Part shown: one piece after another, positions 21,877-29,960 of the stretch
How positions within the stretch are numbered: position 1 is the first letter of the stretch
Layout of the letters: every line of letters starts with the position of its first letter
Assembly: GCA_024691105.1 (NCBI GenBank)
Contig: JAILNY010000003.1
Coordinates: forward strand, 1-47,250
Reading direction: 5' to 3'
Length of the DNA: 47,250 nucleotides
Origin: Treponema sp.
GTDB taxonomy: Bacteria; Spirochaetota; Spirochaetia; Treponematales; Treponemataceae
Position numbers and translations under genes: made by a program
The notes under the pieces: model-generated
What the model was told of the DNA's origin: nothing
The model's database searches: none
What the model saw: only the letters and a program-made list of their open reading frames with translations

Positions 21877-23523
21877 TTATTTAATTTTGATAACCAAGAG
21901 GGATTGGTCATCATGCTGTGCGGCAGATCCGCAGAATTTTTTTACATCATCCTTTATCTTGTTTGCTATTGCTTTACCATCTAAAGAATGAGATTCTTTA
22001 ATTAATCTTTCAAGATTCGTTTTAGAATACTGTGTTCCGTCACCGTTAAGTGCTTCGAGAACACCATCAGTACAGGTAACAATTATATCACCAGAACTTA
22101 CTGACACTTCATTATCGGTATATTCTGTATTTTTCTCAACCCCGACAGGCTCTTGTTTGCCCGAAATTTCTTCGAGAGAATTTTCAGCCTTTTTGTAAAG
22201 GAAGATCGGGTTTGTACCACCCGATGCATACTGAACCTTATTATTAACACTGTCGTAGATTAAGAGCGCTACGCTTGCAAAATGGTCGGCAGTATTATTT
22301 TCTGATGCAATACCGCGGTTTGCCCAAGTTAAGATAGTACCGGCAGACTGTGTTGTATTAATGATAAGGCGGAGCATTGCACGAAGCTGAAGCATTACGT
22401 TCATTGAATTTAAGCTCTTACCTGTAACATCAGACATTACAAACGAAATTCTGTCTTTGCGCGATACCATAACATCGTAGTAGTCACCACAGATATTTTC
22501 TGCAGGATTAAATACAGTTCCGATTGAGATTCCCGGAATTGCAGGTAATTTTGCAGGAATAAGTGATTTTTGTATTTTTGTTGCAATTTCGCCTTCCTTT
22601 GCAAGGCTGAAACGCTCTACGATTTCGTTATGAATTGAAGTTGCCTTAATTGAAGCAGAAACAAACTCGCCGAGACGTTTTGCTGTATCAAATTCTGCTT
22701 CTGTAAACGGTCCGTTTTCTGGAAGTTTTCCGAGCGAAAGAACACCGACAGGACTGTCATTTACATACATCGGAACAAAAATATAAGCGCCGCATTTTAA
22801 GAAGTCTTCATCGCCGTTTTGTACAATGCGAGAATCCTTTGAAGGTTCATTTATCATCACCGGCACATTGCTTGTGAGAACTTCACCAAAAATATTGTCC
22901 GTAAGAGGGAACTGCATATAGCGCATATTCATTTCTACGCGCTGCTGTTTGTGCGGAATATTATCAGGAAGTTTATATGGCGGAATGAATGTCCCGTAAA
23001 GATTTTTTACGTTAAGAATGTCTTCAAAGTCGTCAAGTACAACAGAAAGAACACCGTCAGCATGAGTAAGTTCAACTATCTTTTTTGCAAAATTATCAAG
23101 AAGCGGAGGAAGTCCCTGCGGATTATTAAATGATTCTGCAGTAATAAAAATAAACTGTCTGTTTACATCAAGAAGAGAAATATCTTCGTCCTGATAAACA
23201 ACGTTCATTCTTTTTTGAGTAATTGTACTAAGTCCGTTCTGAGAGCCTTTTTTATTTCTTTCTTCTGGTTTTTGAACAGCCTTAAGAACTGCATACGGAG
23301 TCATCAAAAGAGCTGCAAGAAGCAGCATCAGATATAAGAATGATGCATCCTCTTTAAGGTAAGTAAAAACCATTCCAGAAATTATAGCTGCAAGTGCAAG
23401 AAAGAAGACAAAACTTACTTTTGCAGTTTTTCTTGCCATAATAGCTATAAGGAATATAAAGACAATAACTGTTAATGCTGCTGCGATTAATAAAGGTAAA
23501 TATGCGAATGCACCGTTAAACAA
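21877..23523 (-). CDS. Membrane-anchored GAF-PP2C (RsbU/SpoIIE-type) serine phosphatase
   Basis: A 548-residue protein: three N-terminal membrane helices (about 8-28, 35-55, 62-82), a GAF-like sensor region (about 125-290) and a SpoIIE-type PP2C domain (about 310-548) with metal-binding blocks ENICGDYYDV, FVMSDVTGKS and IVTCTDGVLEAL. It would dephosphorylate the STAS protein encoded next. The start is TTG 23523 with SD AGGAG nine bases upstream; the promoter is at 23555-23583. Order phosphatase-STAS-ATPase gives a complete partner-switching module whose input is sensed at the membrane or by the GAF domain. Confidence 0.88.
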   Translation of the reverse strand: MFNGAFAYLPLLIAAALTVIVFIFLIAIMARKTAKVSFVFFLALAAIISGMVFTYLKEDASFLYLMLLLAALLMTPYAVLKAVQKPEERNKKGSQNGLSTITQKRMNVVYQDEDISLLDVNRQFIFITAESFNNPQGLPPLLDNFAKKIVELTHADGVLSVVLDDFEDILNVKNLYGTFIPPYKLPDNIPHKQQRVEMNMRYMQFPLTDNIFGEVLTSNVPVMINEPSKDSRIVQNGDEDFLKCGAYIFVPMYVNDSPVGVLSLGKLPENGPFTEAEFDTAKRLGEFVSASIKATSIHNEIVERFSLAKEGEIATKIQKSLIPAKLPAIPGISIGTVFNPAENICGDYYDVMVSRKDRISFVMSDVTGKSLNSMNVMLQLRAMLRLIINTTQSAGTILTWANRGIASENNTADHFASVALLIYDSVNNKVQYASGGTNPIFLYKKAENSLEEISGKQEPVGVEKNTEYTDNEVSVSSGDIIVTCTDGVLEALNGDGTQYSKTNLERLIKESHSLDGKAIANKIKDDVKKFCGSAAQHDDQSLLVIKIK

Positions 23524-23554
23524 TTTTTTAAACTCCTAGAAATTTCTTATTCTA

Positions 23555-23583
23555 ATTTTAACATAACAAATTATAGCCGTCAA
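23555..23583 (-). promoter_or_regulatory. Promoter of the partner-switching operon
   Basis: Minus strand TTGACG (23583-23578), 17-base spacer, TAAAAT (23560-23555); leader of about 25 bases with SD AGGAG. Confidence 0.7.
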
Positions 23584-23608
23584 GAAAATAGTTTTTAAAT
23601 AGGAAATT

Positions 23609-24532
23609 TTAAGCCATTTCTCGTTTTAGAAGCCGTTTTTTGATAGAATTCCAAACTCTATGGAAGAATCCTGTACCATAAGTCTTGGTAAAATCCTGTG
23701 CCATAAGGTCAATCGGATAATCATCGCCAAATTTCTTCTTTAAATCGTCCCAATATTTGATCATCCATACGTAAAGGTCGCTTATTGTGCGGTGTTTGAA
23801 TTTTCGCATTACATGGGCATTGTTTATTATCTGAATTACAGGCATATAAACCTTGTCAAACCAAGAAAGAATTGCATCCGGCATTGAAATTTCTTCTTCC
23901 TGATTCATATTTATGTAATATTTGTGAGTCAGAATATGATTATAGATAACGTCATATTGTCCCGGAGTCGTAAAATCAAGGCACCAGTAGTCGGTAATAT
24001 CGCCAAAATTGGTCTCAGAATAGAAAATACGCTTTTCGTAGTTGATTATCTGGGTCAAAAGGTACTTCATTGAGTAGCCAGGTTTGAGTTTTATTTCACT
24101 CTGAAGGCTTACAACCTCTGCATCGATAAACTCAATGCCCCGGGTCTTTGCAACGGAGATACGGTGGTTTCCGTCGCGGGCAAAGTAGAGGCCTCCAAGT
24201 TCGTAAAGAGTAACCGGCGGAAGGGTAATGTTCTGGATGTGGGCTTTGTCGATGCTTTCCCAGCGTGATTTTAAATGCGCGTTTTTTGGAAAGAACTGAT
24301 TGTCAAAGTCTTTGTAGCGGCCTTCGCTGCCGACAATAAGTTTAACCGGAACAGTCTGCATTCCCTTGTAAGTTTCGTTATTTGGTTTAAGCACTTTTTT
24401 GAGGTCTGAAAAAGAAATAAGGCTTGCTTCTTCAGGATTTAAAAAATGCTGAATTTCGTTGATTAGAGCTTTGTTTCTTGCTTTGTAAAAATCTTCGTCT
24501 GTCTGATGTGCAAATGAAATTCTTGATTCCAT
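23609..24532 (-). CDS. ParB/sulfiredoxin-fold (DUF4032-like) protein
   Basis: A 307-residue protein. The N-terminal half holds LIVGSEGRYKDFD (65-77) and LPPVTLYELGGLYFARDGNH followed by RISVAK (104-129; D120, H123, R124), the DGNHR signature of the ParB/Srx fold. ParB proteins use this pocket for CTP or ATP, so nucleotide binding is possible. The C-terminal half (about 150-307) is helical, rich in Tyr and Trp, and unfamiliar. SD GGGAG precedes the ATG. Last of a three-gene minus-strand run with a metallophosphoesterase and a TPR-Mrr protein. No parA is nearby and it lacks a ParB helix-turn-helix, so chromosome partitioning is unlikely. Confidence 0.65.
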   Translation of the reverse strand: MESRISFAHQTDEDFYKARNKALINEIQHFLNPEEASLISFSDLKKVLKPNNETYKGMQTVPVKLIVGSEGRYKDFDNQFFPKNAHLKSRWESIDKAHIQNITLPPVTLYELGGLYFARDGNHRISVAKTRGIEFIDAEVVSLQSEIKLKPGYSMKYLLTQIINYEKRIFYSETNFGDITDYWCLDFTTPGQYDVIYNHILTHKYYINMNQEEEISMPDAILSWFDKVYMPVIQIINNAHVMRKFKHRTISDLYVWMIKYWDDLKKKFGDDYPIDLMAQDFTKTYGTGFFHRVWNSIKKRLLKREMA

Positions 24533-24550
24533 AAAAAGTCTCCCACACTT

Positions 24551-25282
24551 TTATTTGCTGATATTATTTAAATCCGATAAATTGGTGACCGGTAAATCTA
24601 TGACATAGTGGCCGTAAGCATTTACGACTATCGTGTCATGATAAACTGATACCCTCGGTTCGTTCTGGTCATAAAGATGAATGTGACCGTGAACCATATA
24701 AGTCGGTTTATATTTTTTAATAAATTTATTAAAGCATTTAAATCCTTTGTGACAGTTATCTTCGTGGTCATGTACATGCCGCGGTGTTGCATGTGTTAAA
24801 AAAATGTCCAGATAACGGCCATATAAGATTTTGTTCAAAATGAGGCGCGGAATAAGTTTAAAAAGCTTAAAGCGCATCTCTGACTCTGTGTACTGACATG
24901 CTCCGTGATTATAGTCTCTTGAACCGGAAACTCCTGCAATAAGAAGCGGAGTAGCCTTTCGTTTTTTTGGATGAGGCCATTTTAATTCGTGGTCTGTAAT
25001 AACTTTAAAGCCTGCATAGGTTGCACCGCAGCTATGAAATTCCTTTGAGCCTGTCTGACTTGCATCGTATGCGGCATCTTTATGAAAGAATTTTAGTCCG
25101 TTTAAGTTATGGTTTCCAAAGATAAAGTAAGTAGGTTTGTTGAGCGTACTTACGATAAAATCTATGTAATCCATAGGAAGATCGCCGGCGCATAATACGC
25201 AGCTTACATCATTGAATAATTCCTTAATTGCATAGTTATAGATAAAAGGATCTATCTGGTCTGAAACAATTAAGATTTTCAT
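24551..25282 (-). CDS. Calcineurin-like metallophosphoesterase
   Basis: A 243-residue protein. Metal-site motifs in order: SDQID (7-11, replacing the usual D-x-H), CAGDL (31-35), FGNHN (55-59), FLTHATPRH and VHGHIH. The first motif has Asp where His is expected, a variation seen in some subgroups. It probably hydrolyses a phosphoester or nucleotide; the substrate is unknown. It starts six bases after the stop of the TPR-Mrr gene without a good SD, so translational coupling is likely. Confidence 0.85.
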   Translation of the reverse strand: MKILIVSDQIDPFIYNYAIKELFNDVSCVLCAGDLPMDYIDFIVSTLNKPTYFIFGNHNLNGLKFFHKDAAYDASQTGSKEFHSCGATYAGFKVITDHELKWPHPKKRKATPLLIAGVSGSRDYNHGACQYTESEMRFKLFKLIPRLILNKILYGRYLDIFLTHATPRHVHDHEDNCHKGFKCFNKFIKKYKPTYMVHGHIHLYDQNEPRVSVYHDTIVVNAYGHYVIDLPVTNLSDLNNISK

Positions 25283-25287
25283 TGGCG

Positions 25288-26655
25288 TTACTTTGAGGCT
25301 TTGTCCAAAAGTTTTTCAAGCTGTTCCTTAGGAATAAGCTCACATGGACGGTTTTCTGCAACATTTGCAGCCGTTCTTGTAAAGCCTGAACTTGAACAGA
25401 TAAAAGCTTTTGAACAGTTACGGGTTTTAATTTCGTCGATTGTTTTTCTTACGACAAAATCTTCAAGCGGATCTGTTTCTCTAAAGAATTTTACAAGGTA
25501 AGTCTGTTTTCTCATGCTGCGCCAGTCCGCATTTTTTGCTTCTGTTGCAACAATTTCGCAGCCCCATTTCTGCATAGAAGCCTGCTGTGCTTCAAGCCCC
25601 ATTCCGGTAAGACAAGTCTTTTGACAGATCTTGATAAAGTTTTCTTCGGAACAGGTAAGATATTCTTTAAGGCTGTCATTTGCCTGAAGGTCTTTATATT
25701 CTGACAGCTTTGTAGCAACGTCACGGAATGAACGGTTTCTGGCATAAATATATTCCCAGTGCTCGATTGCTTTTTCAATCTTGCGGGTCTTTTCGTAGCA
25801 GCTAGCAAGGAAGTATCTTGCGTAAAGTGTTTCCGTTTTTTCTGCGTCCTTTGGAGATGCAATGGCGCGTTCAAAACAGTTGATGGCGTTGTCAAGGCTG
25901 TTTCCGGCCATGTAACAGGTTCCGCATTCAACAAGAGCCTTTTGTCTAAATTCTGGATCGCGGCCTGCTTTTTCAAAGGCCTTAACTGCACCAGGAAAGT
26001 CCTTGTTTTCTTTGAGGATTTTTCCAAGGTAATAGTATGAAGAAAATGTTTCCGGGCTTAGAGAAATTGCAAGATCAATTTCTTTTTTGGCATCCTGATA
26101 CTGTTTTGCTCTGAAAAGTAAAAGGCCCATAGCCGCATGAGCCTTAACGTGGCGCTTGTTAAGCTTGATTGTCTTGTCATAAAATCCAAGGGCGCCGTCA
26201 GCTTTTCCTTTTGCGTCGTATATTTTTGCAACATTGTAAAAGTTTTCTGCATCGCGCGGATTGAGCTTTGTAAGCAAAAGGTACTGCTTTAATGCATCAT
26301 CCGGCTGATTAAATTTTACGTAAAGCGGAGCAATTTCCTGACGGAATTCAAGCTCAGGAAGCTTTTCGTCAAAAACTGCATGCTGGTCAACATATTTTAA
26401 TTCCATTAAGGCAAGCTCTGATTTATTGTCTTTGAGATATGCTTTGCCAAGGTAATAGTGTGCAAGATAATCCTGCGGATCCTTCTGGATCAATGCCTTT
26501 GCAAGTTTGATGGCAGCAGGAATTTTTCCCTGTTTAACGAGTCTTTGAAGTCCTTCGATTTTTTTAGGAGAAACAATAGACTTGATGACAAAAAAGAAAA
26601 GTAAACCAACGCCAGATGCAAGAAAAATTATAAACACAATTGAACCAATACTCAT
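25288..26655 (-). CDS. Membrane-anchored TPR protein with Mrr-like C-terminal domain
   Basis: A 455-residue protein: an N-terminal membrane helix (about 4-26), at least six TPR repeats (about 35-320), and a C-terminal domain (about 345-455) with the layout of Mrr-type restriction endonuclease folds (QASMQKWGCEIVATEA, TYLVKFFRET, KAFICSSSGFTRTAANVAEN, CELIPKEQLEKLL). The catalytic Q-x-K of Mrr reads L-V-K and the preceding acidic residue is not evident, so nuclease activity is doubtful. The membrane helix plus TPR layout resembles LapB. SD GGAG six bases before the ATG. First gene of the run with the metallophosphoesterase and ParB-like protein. Confidence 0.75.
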   Translation of the reverse strand: MSIGSIVFIIFLASGVGLLFFFVIKSIVSPKKIEGLQRLVKQGKIPAAIKLAKALIQKDPQDYLAHYYLGKAYLKDNKSELALMELKYVDQHAVFDEKLPELEFRQEIAPLYVKFNQPDDALKQYLLLTKLNPRDAENFYNVAKIYDAKGKADGALGFYDKTIKLNKRHVKAHAAMGLLLFRAKQYQDAKKEIDLAISLSPETFSSYYYLGKILKENKDFPGAVKAFEKAGRDPEFRQKALVECGTCYMAGNSLDNAINCFERAIASPKDAEKTETLYARYFLASCYEKTRKIEKAIEHWEYIYARNRSFRDVATKLSEYKDLQANDSLKEYLTCSEENFIKICQKTCLTGMGLEAQQASMQKWGCEIVATEAKNADWRSMRKQTYLVKFFRETDPLEDFVVRKTIDEIKTRNCSKAFICSSSGFTRTAANVAENRPCELIPKEQLEKLLDKASK

Positions 26656-26696
26656 GATAAACTCCAGTGCCCCAATATCACTTTGTTTATATTCTA

Positions 26697-26725
26697 TTGA
26701 AAGAAAAATATATTTATGAGATTAT
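26697..26725 (+). promoter_or_regulatory. Promoter of the TPR gene, leaderless layout
   Basis: TTGAAA (26697-26702), 17-base spacer, GATTAT (26720-26725), then seven bases to ATG 26733. Confidence 0.5.
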
Positions 26726-26732
26726 GTCATAT

Positions 26733-27509
26733 ATGAAAGGTTTTTACAAGAGACAAATATTGTGTTCGCTTTTTTTATTGTTTGCAGTATTAGCTTTTGC
26801 TCAGGAATTAACTCCCGGCGCAAAGCTTTTTATGCAGAATGAATATACTAAGGCGATTCCCGTTCTTGAAAATGAAATCAGGGGTGCAAATCCGGATCCA
26901 GAGCTGTATAACTATCTTGGACTTGCATATATGCAGTCAGGAAATTTTCAAAAGGCAGTCGATGCTTTTGAGCGCGGTTTGAACACGCTTGGAACAAACA
27001 AAAAGGTTTTATATTTTAATCAGGGAAACGCATATTATAAGCTTGGAAACTTTCAGAAGGCTGCAGATAGTTATTCCATGACAATTATTGCAGATCCTTC
27101 TTTTGCTAAACCATTGCTTAACCGTGCAAATACATATCTAAAACTGAACGACATAGATAAGTGTATGGCCGATTACGAAGCTTATCTTGCGCTTTGTCCG
27201 GATGATCCGCAGGCAGATAAAATCCGGCAGATTATGACACTTTTGTCCAAAGAAAAGGATTTGCGCTTTGCCGAAGAAAAACGCCGTCAGGAAGAAGCTG
27301 AACGCTTAAGGCTTGAAGAACAGCGGCTTGAACAGGCAAGAAAAGAGCAGGAACGCCTTGCTCAGGAAAAAAAGGCAGCGGAAGAAGAACGCAGAAGAAA
27401 GCTTCTTGAAGAGGTTGCAAATTCACTTAAAAATTCTTCAGATACAACCAATATGTCTGCTGGTGCTGAAGAGGTCTTAACTTATGATGATGAATCAGAG
27501 ATTGACTGA
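26733..27509 (+). CDS. Exported TPR protein with charged coiled-coil tail
   Basis: A 258-residue protein: signal peptide MKGFYKRQILCSLFLLFAVLAFAQ in frame from ATG 26733, about four TPR repeats (30-165), then a Glu/Arg/Lys-rich coiled coil (about 175-235) and an acidic tail ending EVLTYDDESEID. ATG 26724 is an alternative that adds three residues. No Shine-Dalgarno; the promoter layout suggests a leaderless message. The next gene, also TPR plus coiled coil, follows 22 bases later, so the pair probably forms one envelope scaffold. Confidence 0.8.
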   Translation: MKGFYKRQILCSLFLLFAVLAFAQELTPGAKLFMQNEYTKAIPVLENEIRGANPDPELYNYLGLAYMQSGNFQKAVDAFERGLNTLGTNKKVLYFNQGNAYYKLGNFQKAADSYSMTIIADPSFAKPLLNRANTYLKLNDIDKCMADYEAYLALCPDDPQADKIRQIMTLLSKEKDLRFAEEKRRQEEAERLRLEEQRLEQARKEQERLAQEKKAAEEERRRKLLEEVANSLKNSSDTTNMSAGAEEVLTYDDESEID

Positions 27510-27531
27510 TATATAAAAATGGGAGGGCAAG

Positions 27532-29913
27532 ATGGCAAAAACGACACAAAAGCCTCAGACTAAAAAAGTCACAAAAACAACTTCAAAGCCGGCTTCAAAA
27601 TCAACCGGCACAACAAAAAAGAGTTCAGCTAAAACAGGTACTGCAGAAAAACGCACTGCTTCAAAGGCATCTGCAAAAAAAGCGGAAAAACCTGCTTCAA
27701 AATCAGCCGCTGCTAAAAAAACAGCGTCTGCAAAAAAGACTGCTTCTTCAAAGCCTGCTTCTGCTGGTACAAAGCGTGCTTCTTCAAAGCCTCAGCCTAA
27801 AAAGACTTTGCTTGATACTCAGATTGAACAGAGCAACAAGGAATTGTATGCGCTTCTTTCAAGTATACGTCAGGAAGCAGCTCCTGAAAAACCAGAGCCT
27901 GCTCCAAAAAGTAAAACACCATTTATTGTCGCCGCTCTAGCCGCAGTTATTGTAGTTCTTATATTGATTTTTTCTATACGCAGCTGTTCTTCAGCTTCGC
28001 ATAGTCCTGAAAAAGAGCGTCAGAATACAATTGTCCTTGCAAAAAAGTACATGGACAAGGGTCAGTATGAATCTGCCATGGAGCTTTTGAACAAGCTCCT
28101 GATTGAAAACGCAGATGACAAGGAAATTGAAGAGCTTCTTGATCAGCTTATCGAACTTAAAAAGCAGAAGGATGCTCAAAGTGGTGTTACTGTAATAAAC
28201 GGCTCAGGTTCGGGGCCTGGCTCGTATGACATAAACATTGACACAAGTTCTTTTACAGATGCGCTGAATAAGGCAAACGAAAGAAATCAGGAGGTTTTAA
28301 ATAAACTTCTTGAAGCACAACGTCAGGATGAGCAGGAACGCCAGAGTCAGGCAAAGGCTCAGGAGCAGCAGCGCAAGGCCGAGGAAGCAAAACGCAAGGC
28401 TGAAGAAGAAGAACTTGCAAAGCAGAATAAAAAAAATGCAGAAAAGATTGCAAAAATCAACGACCTTATTACTCAGGCAAATGCAAGCCTTAACACAGGA
28501 AAAAATGCAGAGGCCATAAAGAAATACCAGGAAGCCTTAAAGCTTTTGCCTATTGAACAGGGCGAGCCGAAATTTTCAGCTTCAAAATTTTCTGAAATTG
28601 CTTCAAATCTTTATGATGCCGCAGAGCGCGAAAAGAGTGCTTCTGAAAGAACTGCTTTAATGACAAATGCTGTAACTTATGCGCAAAAGGCAATCGAAAA
28701 AGATCCTGGCAATGCAAAGGCTCATTTTATTCTTGCAATGAATGCAGAACAGAATAACAATGCCGAACTTGCAGAAAAAGAGCTTGAACTGGCTGTAAAA
28801 AATGATCCTTCAAATTACATTTATTATTACTATCTTGGCCGCCGCCAGCAGCTTAATAAAAAATACTCTCAGGCACGTGCCTCGTATACTTCTGCAATCA
28901 AGATAAATCCAAATTTTGATTCAGCTCATTTTAATCTTGGAATTACCTGTAACAGGCTCAATCTTTCAAAGGACGCGCTTTCGGCTTTTAGAAAAGCCTA
29001 TGCGGTTAATCCTCAGCATTCAAAGGCCTATCTTGAAGAAGCCCGCCTTTTAAGCCGCGTGTTTAAAGATTACGATGGGGCAACTGCTTCTTACAATAAA
29101 GTACTTTCGATTGAGCCTGATAATATGAATGCCCTTAAGGAATGCGGTTCGGTTTATGCCGAAAGCGGAAATTATGCAAAGGCCGAAAGCTATTTTAGGC
29201 GCGCTCTTGCAAAGCTTGGAACAACACAGGATCCGATGACTTATTATAACCTTTCGACTGTTTTATATAACCAGAATAAGGCAGAAGAAGCAGTTAAATA
29301 CGCAAAAGAAGCTTACGATACAAAGGATTCTCTCAGGTCAAATACGGAAAAGGCAATGGTTGTATATAACTATGCGCTTATAACAGAAAAGTCCGGAAAT
29401 CAAAACGATGCAATTCCTCTGTATAAAGAAGTTCTGACATTAAATCCTAATCATACAAAGTCAAAAACAAACCTTGGAATCATGTTTATGGAAATGAATC
29501 CTCCTGATGTCAATATGGCTTTGCAGTTTTTGGAAAGTGCTTATCAGGAAGATAAAAAAAGCTTTGAAGTAAGTAATAACCTTGGAAACGCTTATCTTTT
29601 GAAAAAGGATTATTCAAAGGCAATAAACTGTTACCTGAACGCTTCAAGACTTAAGCCAAAGGATGTAACGGTAAAAGAAAACCTTGCAAAAGCCTATGCC
29701 GAAGCCGGGCAGAATGACAATGCAAAAGAGACCTACAAAGAGGTTCTTAATATGAACCCACAGAATTATGACGCTTATATCGAAATAGCAAAAGTCTGTA
29801 TTGCCTTAAAAGATACTATAAGTGCAGAAGGCTATCTTACAGCCTTACAGAATAAAAAGCCTGAATATCGTATAAGCGAAGTAAAGGCTCTCTTAGAGGC
29901 TGTAAAAAACTGA
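27532..29913 (+). CDS. Membrane TPR protein with histone-like basic N-terminus
   Basis: A 793-residue protein. Residues 1-91 are almost entirely Lys, Ala, Ser and Thr (histone H1/AlgP-like), predicted cytoplasmic. A membrane helix follows at about 130-149, then a short TPR-like pair (165-205), a Gln/Glu/Lys coiled coil (about 235-305) and at least nine TPR repeats to the C-terminus, predicted periplasmic. SD GGGAGGG is strong. A membrane scaffold is likely; the basic tail could touch DNA, RNA or acidic lipids. It ends at the terminator 29927-29959, which it shares with the converging mutL operon. Confidence 0.8.
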   Translation: MAKTTQKPQTKKVTKTTSKPASKSTGTTKKSSAKTGTAEKRTASKASAKKAEKPASKSAAAKKTASAKKTASSKPASAGTKRASSKPQPKKTLLDTQIEQSNKELYALLSSIRQEAAPEKPEPAPKSKTPFIVAALAAVIVVLILIFSIRSCSSASHSPEKERQNTIVLAKKYMDKGQYESAMELLNKLLIENADDKEIEELLDQLIELKKQKDAQSGVTVINGSGSGPGSYDINIDTSSFTDALNKANERNQEVLNKLLEAQRQDEQERQSQAKAQEQQRKAEEAKRKAEEEELAKQNKKNAEKIAKINDLITQANASLNTGKNAEAIKKYQEALKLLPIEQGEPKFSASKFSEIASNLYDAAEREKSASERTALMTNAVTYAQKAIEKDPGNAKAHFILAMNAEQNNNAELAEKELELAVKNDPSNYIYYYYLGRRQQLNKKYSQARASYTSAIKINPNFDSAHFNLGITCNRLNLSKDALSAFRKAYAVNPQHSKAYLEEARLLSRVFKDYDGATASYNKVLSIEPDNMNALKECGSVYAESGNYAKAESYFRRALAKLGTTQDPMTYYNLSTVLYNQNKAEEAVKYAKEAYDTKDSLRSNTEKAMVVYNYALITEKSGNQNDAIPLYKEVLTLNPNHTKSKTNLGIMFMEMNPPDVNMALQFLESAYQEDKKSFEVSNNLGNAYLLKKDYSKAINCYLNASRLKPKDVTVKENLAKAYAEAGQNDNAKETYKEVLNMNPQNYDAYIEIAKVCIALKDTISAEGYLTALQNKKPEYRISEVKALLEAVKN

Positions 29914-29926
29914 TAAAAACACAAAA

Positions 29927-29959
29927 CGCCGGCGATATTCAAAAGCCGGCATTTTTTTT
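29927..29959. terminator. Intrinsic terminator between TPR gene and mutL
   Basis: GCCGGC at 29928-29933 pairs with GCCGGC at 29945-29950, followed by T8 on the plus strand. The A-rich left flank also gives a partial T-run for the minus strand. Confidence 0.8.
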
Positions 29960-29960
29960 A

